Source: Castellaniella sp041677825
Lineage (GTDB): Bacteria; Pseudomonadota; Gammaproteobacteria; Burkholderiales; Burkholderiaceae_B
DNA length: 64,000 bases
Direction of reading: 5' to 3'
Assembly (NCBI RefSeq): GCF_041677825.1
Contig: NZ_JBAYPG010000002.1
Coordinates: 124,001 to 188,000, forward strand
Both the position numbers and the translations under genes were made by a program. This document shows, one piece after another, positions 9,311-18,607 of the stretch (position 1 is its first letter; each line of letters opens with the position of its first letter). The notes under the pieces were generated by a model. It had not been told where the DNA came from. It did no database searches and saw nothing but the letters and a program-made list of their open reading frames with translations.

Positions 9311-10726
9311 TCAGCAGGGGACCTCGGCACGCCGACGCGAGTAGTACCACCAGGTCACGGCCAGTGACACCGCATAGAAGACGATGAAGAACCACAGCGC
9401 CGCCTGCGGTGACCCGGTAAGATCGAATGAAGTGCCGAAGCTCTTGGGGATGAAAAACCCGCCATAGGCGCCCATGGCCCCGCTGAAACCAAGTACGGCC
9501 GCCGATTCCTTGGAACCCTCGGCGACAGCCTGGGCGCTCGCAGCGCCGTGGCGCCGCTCGGCCAGCGTGGTGAAAATGGTGGGGATCATGGCAAAGGTGG
9601 AGCCGTTGCCAATGCCCGTGAGGAAGAACAGAAACAGAAAGCCCAGCAGAAAGCCTGCAAAACTGCCTGCCGATTGCCCCGACGGCAGCGACAGCATGAC
9701 CACCACCACCCCCAGCACCATCCAGAAGAATGTCCAGAAAGTGACCCGGGCCCCGCCCATGCGATCGGACAGCCAGCCCCCGAACGGACGAGCCAGGGCA
9801 CCCACCAATGGTCCCAGCCAGGCGTACTGCAGGGGCCGCACCGCCGGGTACAGGTATTTGATGAGCAGAGGGAAGCCGGCTGAAAAGCCGATGAACGAGC
9901 CGAATGTACCCAGGTACAGGAAGCACATGATCCAGTTGTGCTTGCGCTTGAAGATCACCGCCTGATCCCTGAACGACGCCTTGGCATCGGCGATGTCATG
10001 CATGCCGACCCAGGCGAGCATGGATACGATGATGATGAAGGGCACCCAGATGAAGGCGGCGTTCTGCGCCCAGACTTCGACCGGGCCACCGTGTGCGCCC
10101 GACAGCTGGGCCATCTGGGGCTCGCCTGCCCACGGGCCCAGTACGCCCAGGCTGATGACCAGAGGGGCCAGAAACTGTACCGAGGACACGCCCAGATTGC
10201 CCAGCCCGGCATTCAGCCCCAGCGCCGAACCCTTGCGTTCCTTGGGAAAGAAAAAGCTGATGTTGGACATGGACGATGAGAAGTTGCCCCCGCCCAACCC
10301 GCACAGCAGGGCCAGCATGAGCATCGTGGAATACGGGGTTTCCGGGTTCTGCACGGCCAGCCCGGCGCCGATGGTGGGCAGCAGCAGGCTGGCCGTGGTC
10401 AGGGCAGTCCAGCGGCGGCCCCCGAAAATGGGCACCATGAACGAATAGAAGATGCGCAGCGTGGCCCCCGAAAGTGCCGGCAGGGCCGCCAGCCAGAAGA
10501 GTTCGTTTTCGGTGTACTGAAACCCCAGGTTGGGCAGATTGACCGCCACCACACTCCACATCTGCCAGACAGCAAAGGCCAGGAACAGGGCCGGGACGGA
10601 GATCCAGAGATTGACGTTGGCAATTGCACTGCCTTCCCGAACCCAGAATGCCTGATCTTCGGGTGTCCAGACCGTAAGCAGGCGACCGCGGCGGGCCGGA
10701 GGCGTAGCGTCGGATGTGGGGCGCAT
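9311..10726 (-). CDS. narK: nitrate/nitrite transporter, NarK family
   Basis: Encodes 471 residues with about twelve membrane helices, a major facilitator of the nitrate/nitrite porter family. The nitrate-signature-like segments GGGNFSSSMSN and GIGNGSTFAMIP and the GFSAGFPLL helix are visible. It should import nitrate and/or exchange it for nitrite to feed NarG. The length and single copy resemble the NarK antiporter type; the NarK1/NarK2 class cannot be fixed without alignment. It is the first gene of the nar operon. Its ATG has a GGAG eight bases upstream and lies about 55 bp downstream of an FNR-type box. Confidence 0.94.
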   Translation of the reverse strand: MRPTSDATPPARRGRLLTVWTPEDQAFWVREGSAIANVNLWISVPALFLAFAVWQMWSVVAVNLPNLGFQYTENELFWLAALPALSGATLRIFYSFMVPIFGGRRWTALTTASLLLPTIGAGLAVQNPETPYSTMLMLALLCGLGGGNFSSSMSNISFFFPKERKGSALGLNAGLGNLGVSSVQFLAPLVISLGVLGPWAGEPQMAQLSGAHGGPVEVWAQNAAFIWVPFIIIVSMLAWVGMHDIADAKASFRDQAVIFKRKHNWIMCFLYLGTFGSFIGFSAGFPLLIKYLYPAVRPLQYAWLGPLVGALARPFGGWLSDRMGGARVTFWTFFWMVLGVVVVMLSLPSGQSAGSFAGFLLGFLFLFFLTGIGNGSTFAMIPTIFTTLAERRHGAASAQAVAEGSKESAAVLGFSGAMGAYGGFFIPKSFGTSFDLTGSPQAALWFFIVFYAVSLAVTWWYYSRRRAEVPC

Positions 10727-10745
10727 GGGGGGCTCCGAAAACTGA

Positions 10746-10794
10746 AGCCCTCACGATAAACCACACAGTGCGTGCGGTGTATGATCTGGATCAA
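10746..10794 (-). promoter_or_regulatory. FNR/ANR-type promoter of narK-GHJI-ppiC
   Basis: On the minus strand positions 10794-10781 read TTGATCCAGATCAT, one mismatch from the FNR/ANR/Dnr consensus TTGATNNNNATCAA. The box centre (10787.5) lies about 41.5 bases upstream of a start site predicted near 10746. A TATCGT hexamer at 10758-10753 sits where the -10 element should be. This is the geometry of a class II FNR-activated promoter and gives a leader of about 20 nt before narK. The start site is inferred. Confidence 0.8.
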
Positions 10795-10905
10795 ACCTCG
10801 TGGAAATCCCCTAGAACGGGCCTGCATCGTTGCACCACTGCTCCGGGGCGACCCTGTGAAGGACCCCGGGCCTGTATCGACGCGGGCCAATCTCCGGCAG
10901 GCGCC

Positions 10906-12105
10906 TCAGACCCGGTCGCAGCGTATGGTGATGGGGTGATGACGCAGGCCGTCCATCACCTGATCGGTGACTTCGCCATCGACATCGGTGATGGCATAGC
11001 CGATCTTGCCACGCGTCTGCAACTGCTGGCTGACGATGTTCAGGCCGAATTCGCCCATGAGGTTGCTGAGCGCCCCCATGGCGCCCGGCACGTTCTGGTG
11101 TACATGAAGGACACGGGCGGTACCGGCCTGCTCATGGTAGGAGATCTCCGGAAAATTGACGGCGCCCTTGGTGGTACCGCTGCTCAGGTACAGCTTGAGC
11201 TTTTCGGCCACTTCACGGCCGATGTTTTCCTGGGACTCTTGCGTGCTGCCGCCGATGTGCGGCGTGAGAATCACGTTGTGCATGCCTCGCAGGGGGCTGT
11301 CGAGGGCTTCGTCACGGCTCTTGGGCTCGGTGGGGAACACGTCGATGGCTGCGCCCGACAGATGCCCCGACTTGAGCGCCCGATGCAGGGCATTGATATC
11401 GACCACGGTACCGCGCGACGCATTGATGAGTATGCTGCCCGGGCGCATGGCCGCAATCGCATCGGCATCGATGAGATTGGCCGTTTCCTTGCCACCAGGC
11501 ACATGCAGGGTGACCACATCGGTCTGGGCGAGGAATTTCTTGAGCGACGAGGTGGCATGTGCATTGCCCAGCGGCAGCTTGGTATCGATATCGTGATACA
11601 GCACTTGCATCCCGAGCGCTTCGGCAAGAATGCCCACCTGGGTACCGATATTGCCGTAGCCAACGATGCCCAGGGTCTTGCCACGCGCCTCATACGCCCC
11701 ATCGGCCGTCTTGTCCCAGAAGCCCTCGTGCACGCGTGCATTCTTTTCGGGGATGCGCCGCAGCAGCAGGATGGCTTCGCCCAGCACCATTTCTGCCACC
11801 GAGCGCGTATTGGAAAACGGTGCATTGAAGACAGGCACCCCCTGCATCGCCGCTGTTTCCAGGTCAACCTGGTTGGTGCCGATGCAGAAGCAGCCGATGG
11901 CACGCAGTTGCGGCAGCCTGGAGAGCACGTCCTGATCCAGATGGGTGCGTGAACGGATACCCACCACATCGGCCCCCTGCAGGGCATCGAGCAAGGCCGG
12001 GCCGACAAGCGCTCCGGCATGCGTGACCACGTCGTCGAAGCCCGCTGCGGTGAAGACTTCCCTGGCGCTGGCGTGGATGTTCTCGAACAACACAATGCGT
12101 GACAT
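10906..12105 (-). CDS. serA: D-3-phosphoglycerate dehydrogenase
   Basis: Encodes 399 residues. It should oxidise 3-phosphoglycerate to 3-phosphohydroxypyruvate with NAD, the first step of serine synthesis. The Rossmann motif GIVGYGNIG is seen near residue 155, with catalytic-region motifs NASRGTV, FPTEP and LTPHIGGST, and a C-terminal ACT domain beginning around ARVLHVHQNVPG that probably senses serine. Length and domain order match the E. coli type (410 aa). The reading frame extends 30 codons further upstream, but the ATG at 12105 gives the family N terminus (MSRIVLFENI) and has AAGGGAAG just before it. That ribosome-binding site overlaps an 18-bp palindrome. Confidence 0.95.
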   Translation of the reverse strand: MSRIVLFENIHASAREVFTAAGFDDVVTHAGALVGPALLDALQGADVVGIRSRTHLDQDVLSRLPQLRAIGCFCIGTNQVDLETAAMQGVPVFNAPFSNTRSVAEMVLGEAILLLRRIPEKNARVHEGFWDKTADGAYEARGKTLGIVGYGNIGTQVGILAEALGMQVLYHDIDTKLPLGNAHATSSLKKFLAQTDVVTLHVPGGKETANLIDADAIAAMRPGSILINASRGTVVDINALHRALKSGHLSGAAIDVFPTEPKSRDEALDSPLRGMHNVILTPHIGGSTQESQENIGREVAEKLKLYLSSGTTKGAVNFPEISYHEQAGTARVLHVHQNVPGAMGALSNLMGEFGLNIVSQQLQTRGKIGYAITDVDGEVTDQVMDGLRHHPITIRCDRV

Positions 12106-12110
12106 GACTT

Positions 12111-12128
12111 CCCTTTGCATGCAAAGGG
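12111..12128. promoter_or_regulatory. 18-bp perfect palindrome over the serA ribosome-binding site
   Basis: CCCTTTGCATGCAAAGGG is perfectly self-complementary. In the serA message it could fold as a 7-bp stem with a CATG loop that hides the AAGGG of the Shine-Dalgarno sequence. As DNA it could be a dimeric operator in the serA-ovoA intergenic region. Either role is inferred from symmetry and position. Confidence 0.6.
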
Positions 12129-12317
12129 TGTATTGTCCGATATTTTTCGATCTCGTGTACGGGACATCCCGAATTGCCCATTTCCACGACAGCATTTTGA
12201 CGGTATCGGAAAAAGGATCATGTTAGCCTATGCTCACAGGCACATGCCATGCTTATGATGTCACGCATCGATCATGGGCGCGTGCACATTGATTCCAGTT
12301 TCCGACCCGGCACCGCC

Positions 12318-14474
12318 ATGACCCAGCACGCCCCACTTTCCCATCCAGCCCAGATCGCGGCATCACCAGCCACCCTGTTTGCCCGTACCCCCAACCTGGC
12401 CGAACCCGATACCAGTCTGCTGCGCGCAAGCCTGCGCAACTATTTCATCGAGACCTTCGATCGCTACGAATCGCTCTTCGACTGCCTGGCCGAGGATGAT
12501 GCGGCATGGGTCACCAAGCCGATCGCCCTGCGCCATCCTCTGATCTTCTACTTCGGCCATACCGCGACCTTTTTCGTCAACAAGCTCATGCTCACCCGCA
12601 TGATCGACACCCGCATCGACCAGCACATGGAATCGATTTTCGCGGTGGGGGTCGATGAAATGAGCTGGGACGACCTGGATGACAGCCACTACGACTGGCC
12701 CGGTGCCGCCCGGGTGCGCGCCTACCGCAACCAGGTCCGGGCCCTGGTGCTGGGGCTCATCGATCACGCTCCGCTGCAGTCGCCCATCCACTGGCAGAGT
12801 CCCTGGTGGGCCATCATCATGGGCATCGAGCACGAGCGCATCCACCTCGAAACGTCTTCGGTGCTGATCCGCCAGCATGCCCTGCGTCATGTGCGTGCGG
12901 TGGCCGAGTGGGCGCCCCGGCCGGATGACGGCCGGCCAGCCCCCGAGAACACCTTGCTGCCTGTGCCCGCAGGGGTCGTACGGATCGGCAAGTCCTTCGA
13001 CGGCCCGCAATACGGCTGGGACAACGAATACGGCGCGCACGAGGCGCAGGTCGAACCCTTCGAAGCCAGCCGCTATCTGGTCAGCAACCATGAATTCCTG
13101 GCCTTCGTCGAGGCCGGGGGCTATCGCAACCAGCGCGACTGGACCGAAGAGGGCCGCAAGTGGCTGGCCTACAGCCAGGCCGAACATCCCACCTTCTGGG
13201 TCAAGAAAACCCAGGGCTGGTTCCTGCGCCTGATGACCGAAGAAGTCCCCATGCCGTGGTCATGGCCCGTCGAAGTCAACTACCTCGAGGCCAAGGCCTT
13301 CTGCAACTGGAAGGCGGCCGAAACCGGCCAGCCGGTCCGCCTGCCCACCGAAGACGAATGGTATCGGCTGTACGACCATACGGGTCGCACCGACCCGGGC
13401 GCATCACCCTGCGACGCCAACCTGCATCTCGATCATGGCGCATCGTCCTGTCCGGTCGATGAATACGCCCACGGAGAATTCTTCGACGTGGTGGGCAATG
13501 TCTGGCAATGGACCGAAACCCCCACCTATCCGTTCGATGGCTTCGATGTCCATCCCATCTACGATGATTTCACGACCCCCACGTTCGATGGCCAGCACAA
13601 CCTGATCAAGGGGGGCTCATGGATATCCTGTGGCAACGAAGCGGTGCGCGCATCGCGCTACGCCTTCCGCAGGCATTTCTTCCAGCACGCCGGTCTGCGT
13701 TATGTAGTCTCGCATGCGCCCGCAGAAGCACCCGCGGCGTATTACGAAACCGACCGGCTGCTGTCCGAATACGCCGAGTTCCACTACGGTGATACCTACT
13801 TCGACGTGCCGAACTTTCCGCGTACCCTGGCGCAGTTGGCGATCCAGGCCATGGGCGAACACCCCTGCCGGCTGGCGCTGGACCTGGGCTGCGCCTCCGG
13901 GCGCGCCACGTTCGAGCTCGCGCGCACATTCGAGCGCGTCACCGGGGTCGACTTCTCGGCGCGCTTCATCAATCAGGGCGTGCAACTGATGCAAAGCGGC
14001 CAACTGCGCTATACGCTCACGGACGAAGGTGACCTGGTCTCGTACAAGACCCGCACGCTGGCCGAACTGAACCTGCGGGACACCCTGCCCCGGGTCGAAT
14101 TCTTCCAGGGCGATGCCTGCAACCTCAAGCCGCAGTTCACCGGCTACGATCTGGTGCTGGCCGCCAACCTGATCGACCGGCTGTATGACCCGGCCCGATT
14201 CCTGGATACCATCCATGAACGCATCGTGGCAGGCGGCCTGCTGGTCATTGCCTCACCCTACACCTGGCTCGAAGAGCACACGCCGCACTCGGCCTGGATC
14301 GGCGGCATCAAGAAAGATGGTGAGAGCTGGACCACGCTCGATGGCCTGCACGCCCACCTGAGCCCCCATTTCACGCCGGTGGGCGAGCCCCTCGATGTAC
14401 CGTTCGTGATCCGTGAAACCCGGCGCAAGTTTCAGCACACGCTGTCGCAACTGACGCTCTGGCGCCGTCACTGA
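12318..14474 (+). CDS. ovoA: 5-histidylcysteine sulfoxide synthase / mercaptohistidine methyltransferase OvoA
   Basis: Encodes 718 residues from the ATG at 12318; the frame is open to an ATG at 12249, so the start is uncertain and neither has a strong ribosome site. Three modules are visible: an N-terminal DinB-like iron-binding domain with GHTATFF (about residue 80) and HERIHLE (about 172-178), the HX3HXE-type metal site; a formylglycine-generating-enzyme-like sulfoxide synthase domain (LPTEDEWYRLYDHT, VVGNVWQWTETP, KGGSWISCGNEAVR); and a C-terminal SAM methyltransferase (LALDLGCASGRATFELA). OvoA joins cysteine to histidine C5 with oxygen and then N-methylates 4-mercaptohistidine to make ovothiol. 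The methyltransferase domain and WRRH end distinguish it from EgtB. No partner C-S lyase lies next to it. Confidence 0.93.
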   Translation: MTQHAPLSHPAQIAASPATLFARTPNLAEPDTSLLRASLRNYFIETFDRYESLFDCLAEDDAAWVTKPIALRHPLIFYFGHTATFFVNKLMLTRMIDTRIDQHMESIFAVGVDEMSWDDLDDSHYDWPGAARVRAYRNQVRALVLGLIDHAPLQSPIHWQSPWWAIIMGIEHERIHLETSSVLIRQHALRHVRAVAEWAPRPDDGRPAPENTLLPVPAGVVRIGKSFDGPQYGWDNEYGAHEAQVEPFEASRYLVSNHEFLAFVEAGGYRNQRDWTEEGRKWLAYSQAEHPTFWVKKTQGWFLRLMTEEVPMPWSWPVEVNYLEAKAFCNWKAAETGQPVRLPTEDEWYRLYDHTGRTDPGASPCDANLHLDHGASSCPVDEYAHGEFFDVVGNVWQWTETPTYPFDGFDVHPIYDDFTTPTFDGQHNLIKGGSWISCGNEAVRASRYAFRRHFFQHAGLRYVVSHAPAEAPAAYYETDRLLSEYAEFHYGDTYFDVPNFPRTLAQLAIQAMGEHPCRLALDLGCASGRATFELARTFERVTGVDFSARFINQGVQLMQSGQLRYTLTDEGDLVSYKTRTLAELNLRDTLPRVEFFQGDACNLKPQFTGYDLVLAANLIDRLYDPARFLDTIHERIVAGGLLVIASPYTWLEEHTPHSAWIGGIKKDGESWTTLDGLHAHLSPHFTPVGEPLDVPFVIRETRRKFQHTLSQLTLWRRH

Positions 14475-14488
14475 ACATCACGCTGTGG

Positions 14489-14515
14489 GCGGGCTGCCAA
14501 GTGCAGGCAGCCCGC
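14489..14515. terminator. 10-bp perfect hairpin between convergent genes
   Basis: GCGGGCTGCC and GGCAGCCCGC form a perfect 10-bp stem with a 7-nt loop, 15 bp after the ovoA stop. There is no T-run, so this may be a Rho-aided or bidirectional end between ovoA and the convergent signalling gene, or an mRNA-stabilising stem. Confidence 0.55.
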
Positions 14516-14594
14516 ACCGGCCTGGCCCGGGCATCATGGCCCCAACCCGATGGACGCCAGGGATCGTACAGACCCCGCAACGGCACCGCGCATG

Positions 14595-17444
14595 TCAGGC
14601 GGGTGATTTCGGGATGTGTCCGTGGCGAACGAACCGCTCGAAGGCCTCGGGCTTCAGGGGCGGGCTGAAGTGAAACCCCTGGACCATGTCACAGCCGTGC
14701 GCCTGCATGAAGGCCAGTTGGGTGGCATTGCCCACCCCTTCGGCAATGGTCAGCATGCCCAGGCTTTGAGCCATGCGGATGATCGTGCCGGCGATCACCT
14801 TGTCATCGGCATCGACCTCGAGGTTCTGCACGAAACTGCGATCCACCTTGAGGATATGGAAATGCAGCTGTTTCAGGTAGCTGAGCGACGAATAACCCGT
14901 ACCAAAATCATCGATGGCCAGTTGTACGCCCAGGGCCGAGAGCGCATCCACCTGGCGGGTGACAAATTCTGTCGTGCGCATGGCGGCCGCCTCGGTCAGT
15001 TCAATTGCCACACACTCGGGGGGCACCCCGGTCTCGGCGAGTATCTCGCGCACCCACTGGGGAAACTCGCCCTGCTGGAACTGGACCACCGAGAAATTGA
15101 TGGCCACGCTGAGATCATCCAGCCCGGCAGCATGCCAGCGGGCCAGCTGGCGCACCGCCGTTTGCAGCACCCAGTGGCCAATCGAGACGATCAGCCCGGT
15201 GGCCTCGGCGATGGGGATGAACTCATCGGGTGGCACATTGCCCCACTCGGACTCCCAGCGCAGCAGCGCCTCGGCCCCCACCACGCGCCCATCGGCCAGC
15301 GCGATGACGGGCTGGTATACGAGGCTGAGTTCGCCACGGGCAATGGCATTGCACAAGGCAGTCCCCAATGCCAGCTGGCGTTCGGAGCGCAATTGCATTT
15401 CGGCCCTAAAGAATGAAATGTGGTTGTACCCTTCTTGCTTGACGCGATTCACGGCCGCTTCGGCCTGTGCCAGAAGCACGTCGAATTCGTTGGCATCTTC
15501 AGGACACAGCGCGATCCCGATCGACAGGGTGACTGAAACAGACTGCCCCACCACCTCGATCGGCTGGTTCATGGCCTTTTGCAGAAGCTGCGCCCGGGCC
15601 AGCGCTTCCTCCTGGCCGACCCCATGCAGCAGCATGAGAAAATCGTCGCCCGATACGCGCACCAGCATGTCCCGCCCCTGCAAGCCCGCATGCAGCCGTC
15701 GGGCCACGGCCACCAGCAAGTGGTCGCCGGTCTCGTGACCGAGCGTATCGTTGACGCCCTTGAATTGATCCAGATCGATCCAGAACAGGGCCAGATGCGC
15801 ATGGCTGCGCACCGAGCCCTGGAAACGCTCGCGCATGAGGCGCCGATTGGGCAGGCCCGTGAGCTGGTCGTACAGCGAGAGCTCGCGGATCCGTTCGGCA
15901 GCACGGCGTTTCTCAGTGACGTCTTCGAGATGCGCCATGTAGCCCGAGGCCACACCGGCTGAATTGCGGATGGGAAACACCTTGGTATCGAGAATCCGCT
16001 CGTTATGGTCCGGAAACAGGAAGGTCAGCTCACCGGCCCAATGAAAACCCTGCCGGATCGCGGATTCCAACCCCGTCCAGACCTCTGGCGCTGTGCGCGA
16101 TTCAAGCAGGCGCAGCGGGTTCTTGCCCAGCAGGGCATGCGGTGCCAGGCCAAAGAAACCTGCGTAGGCCGCATTGCACAGCTGGATCCGGAAATGCATG
16201 TCGATCACCACGAATGGCAACGGGCTTTGCATGATCCCGCGGCGCAGGGTCGCCAGCACGGTTTCATCGCGCAGGCGCCGCGTCACATCGCGCGCGATCA
16301 CAATGAAGCGCCGGGCGCCTGATGGCGCATCGGACCGAGGCGCCACGGACAGTTCGAAACTGCGCTCCTGTTCACCCCCCAGCGCCTTGACGACCCGGCC
16401 GCGCGACACCCCGTGGGCCTGCGCCTCTTTGAGCGCACTGCGCACGCTCTCGCCATCCTCCCTGGACAAGAGCTCGCTGATGCTGCGCACCAGTGTGCCG
16501 TCAGGCCGCACCGGTAGGCCGGGCTGACCTTCATGCTGATAGAACTGCAGGCAATTGCCCGTATCATCCAGTTCGAGCACCCAATCGGGCAGGGCACGCA
16601 GCGTCGCCAGCATCTCGCTGCGCGACCGGCGCAGGTCGGCATACGGATGCAGCACGGTTTCGACGAAAATGGCGTAATACAGGAACAGGAAGGCCAGTAC
16701 CTTGTACACATGCCCGATGAACATCCACGCATCCGAAACATCGGTATAGCGCGTGAAAAAGTATTCACTCTGCATCATGATGAATGCTGCGGCAAACAGG
16801 CCGCTGGCGTTGAAACCGCGCGGCCGGAGCAGGTGAAAGAACAGCCGCAGCGCAGCCAGACCGTACAGTGCCATGAGCGCATACTCGGCGCTGACCTTGA
16901 ATGGCGTGAGCCCCCTGCCGGGCACGAAAAAGCGCGGCAGCAATTGCGGGTCCTGAAAATACAGCCAGGCCGACAGGCCGACCAGCGCCAGCACCAATGC
17001 GCTGCACCCGAACAGGACACGGGCCGAACCCGTGATGCGCCAGGGCACGAAGGCCACGCACAGCAGCGCCACCACGCCAAAGAAGCGCCCCAGCAGCCAG
17101 AAGTAAATGCCCTTGTTCGAATTGCCGGGCGTGACGAAATCGGGCATGCCCTGCAGCGAAAGCATGTGCAGCAGGTCGAACAGGCCCACGCCCAGAAACA
17201 GGCTGGCCAGCAGAATCAGGTTGAGCGCCGGCCGCTCGCGGCGCACGCTGCACACCAGGCCATAGATCATGAGCGAGATGCTGACCGAGAGCACTTCGAA
17301 CGTCATGTGCCAGGGCAGCGAAAGAACGCCCGAAAACCAGTTCGAAAGATTGATCGAGGCGCTCAGCAGCAAGGCCACCAGCAGAATGAGACTGATGGCG
17401 AGGGCACGACGGGCCTCGGGGTCATGGCTCGGGTGGATTTGCAT
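14595..17444 (-). CDS. MASE3-PAS-GGDEF-EAL cyclic-di-GMP protein
   Basis: Encodes 949 residues from the ATG at 17444; the frame is open 36 codons further but codes nothing family-like there. Domains in order: an N-terminal membrane sensor of about seven helices with the MASE3 motif GLFDLLHMLSLQGM; one or two PAS regions (about 270-520); a GGDEF domain with SGDDF in place of GGDEF; and an EAL domain with EALLRW, ELTEAA and DDFGTGYSS. Cyclase activity is doubtful. The EAL half keeps its main metal-binding motifs and probably hydrolyses c-di-GMP, although AEGVG replaces the usual AEGVE. It is monocistronic and convergent with ovoA. The ligand is unknown. Confidence 0.9.
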   Translation of the reverse strand: MQIHPSHDPEARRALAISLILLVALLLSASINLSNWFSGVLSLPWHMTFEVLSVSISLMIYGLVCSVRRERPALNLILLASLFLGVGLFDLLHMLSLQGMPDFVTPGNSNKGIYFWLLGRFFGVVALLCVAFVPWRITGSARVLFGCSALVLALVGLSAWLYFQDPQLLPRFFVPGRGLTPFKVSAEYALMALYGLAALRLFFHLLRPRGFNASGLFAAAFIMMQSEYFFTRYTDVSDAWMFIGHVYKVLAFLFLYYAIFVETVLHPYADLRRSRSEMLATLRALPDWVLELDDTGNCLQFYQHEGQPGLPVRPDGTLVRSISELLSREDGESVRSALKEAQAHGVSRGRVVKALGGEQERSFELSVAPRSDAPSGARRFIVIARDVTRRLRDETVLATLRRGIMQSPLPFVVIDMHFRIQLCNAAYAGFFGLAPHALLGKNPLRLLESRTAPEVWTGLESAIRQGFHWAGELTFLFPDHNERILDTKVFPIRNSAGVASGYMAHLEDVTEKRRAAERIRELSLYDQLTGLPNRRLMRERFQGSVRSHAHLALFWIDLDQFKGVNDTLGHETGDHLLVAVARRLHAGLQGRDMLVRVSGDDFLMLLHGVGQEEALARAQLLQKAMNQPIEVVGQSVSVTLSIGIALCPEDANEFDVLLAQAEAAVNRVKQEGYNHISFFRAEMQLRSERQLALGTALCNAIARGELSLVYQPVIALADGRVVGAEALLRWESEWGNVPPDEFIPIAEATGLIVSIGHWVLQTAVRQLARWHAAGLDDLSVAINFSVVQFQQGEFPQWVREILAETGVPPECVAIELTEAAAMRTTEFVTRQVDALSALGVQLAIDDFGTGYSSLSYLKQLHFHILKVDRSFVQNLEVDADDKVIAGTIIRMAQSLGMLTIAEGVGNATQLAFMQAHGCDMVQGFHFSPPLKPEAFERFVRHGHIPKSPA

Positions 17445-17585
17445 GTGCAGCAGTGTCTCTGGTTTGAAGCACTGTACCGTAAACCCTGCCCTTTGGACAG
17501 GCCCCAAGGCTGGATACACTTGGTATGGGCACGGCCGCTCGGCGGCCGCCACCGGCGGTGCCCCTGGGCCAAGCCGGCGATGCGC

Positions 17586-18575
17586 TCAGGATGCCCGCGA
17601 CGGTGCCGGCATCGCCGCCGTATAGCGGGCACCGGCCACACAGGCCACTACGAATGCCGTGACCCACAGCATGGCCGGGGTAACCGGCTCACCCAGCAGC
17701 CACGCCGCCAGCAGCAGGCCGAGGAAAGGCTGCAGCAGCTGCAGCTGGCCCACGGCCGCAATACCCCCCTGGGCGAGCCCCCTGTACCAGAAGATGAACC
17801 CCACCAGCATGCTGAAGATGGCAACGTAGAGCCCGCCCGCCCAGGCCGACGGCGGTACGGCCGCGAGATTGCGCGGCGCCCAGATGAAGGCCAGCGGCAA
17901 ACTGACCGGCAGGGAGACCACGAGCACCCAGCAGATCACCTGCCAGGCGCCCAGCCGGCGCGCCAGACGCCCGCCTTCGGCATAACCATAGCCACAGCTG
18001 ACAATGGCCAGCACCATCAGGCCATCGGCCCACAGCACCCCCGAACCATCCTGGCTGAATGCGAAGCCGACCACCGCAAGCGCCCCCAGCACGGCAAATG
18101 TCCAAAAGCTGCGCGACGGTCTTTCCTGTGCCAGCCAGGCCGCGAACAATGCGGTCGACATGGGCAGCAGCCCAATGAATACCAATGAATGCGCCGACGT
18201 GATGGACTGCAAGGCAAGCGCGGTGAACAGCGGGAAACCCAGCACCACACCCAGTGCCACCAATACAAGACGCACCCAGTCGCCCTGTGCGGGGCGCGCC
18301 TGTGTGGCCAACCCAGTGGGCTGGCGCGTGCGACGCACCGACACGGGGCTGGCCCGATCGCCCGCTCCCGCCTGGCCGTGGACGGCCTGCGCGCCATCGC
18401 GCCGCGCCGCCAGCACCAGCATGAAGGTGGCCAGCACACCGGCCAGGCCAGCGCGCGCTGCGGTGACGAAAAGCGGATCCAGCCCCAGCACGGCCACCCG
18501 CGTGGCAGGCAGTGAACCACTGAAGATGGCCATCCCGATGAAACCATTGAGCCAGCCGCGGGTCGTGAGATTCAT
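17586..18575 (-). CDS. EamA/DMT-family transporter
   Basis: Encodes 329 residues with about ten membrane helices arranged as two EamA repeats, the drug/metabolite transporter superfamily. A hydrophilic loop of roughly 50 residues rich in Arg and Gly lies after helix three, longer than usual. The ATG at 18575 is preceded by GGGAA. Family members export amino acids, purines or other metabolites; nothing here fixes the substrate. It is divergent from ung with 32 bp between starts, so the two promoters must overlap. Confidence 0.85.
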   Translation of the reverse strand: MNLTTRGWLNGFIGMAIFSGSLPATRVAVLGLDPLFVTAARAGLAGVLATFMLVLAARRDGAQAVHGQAGAGDRASPVSVRRTRQPTGLATQARPAQGDWVRLVLVALGVVLGFPLFTALALQSITSAHSLVFIGLLPMSTALFAAWLAQERPSRSFWTFAVLGALAVVGFAFSQDGSGVLWADGLMVLAIVSCGYGYAEGGRLARRLGAWQVICWVLVVSLPVSLPLAFIWAPRNLAAVPPSAWAGGLYVAIFSMLVGFIFWYRGLAQGGIAAVGQLQLLQPFLGLLLAAWLLGEPVTPAMLWVTAFVVACVAGARYTAAMPAPSRAS

Positions 18576-18607
18576 GACGCATTCCCGATGTGATACCGTT
18601 CAGTGTA

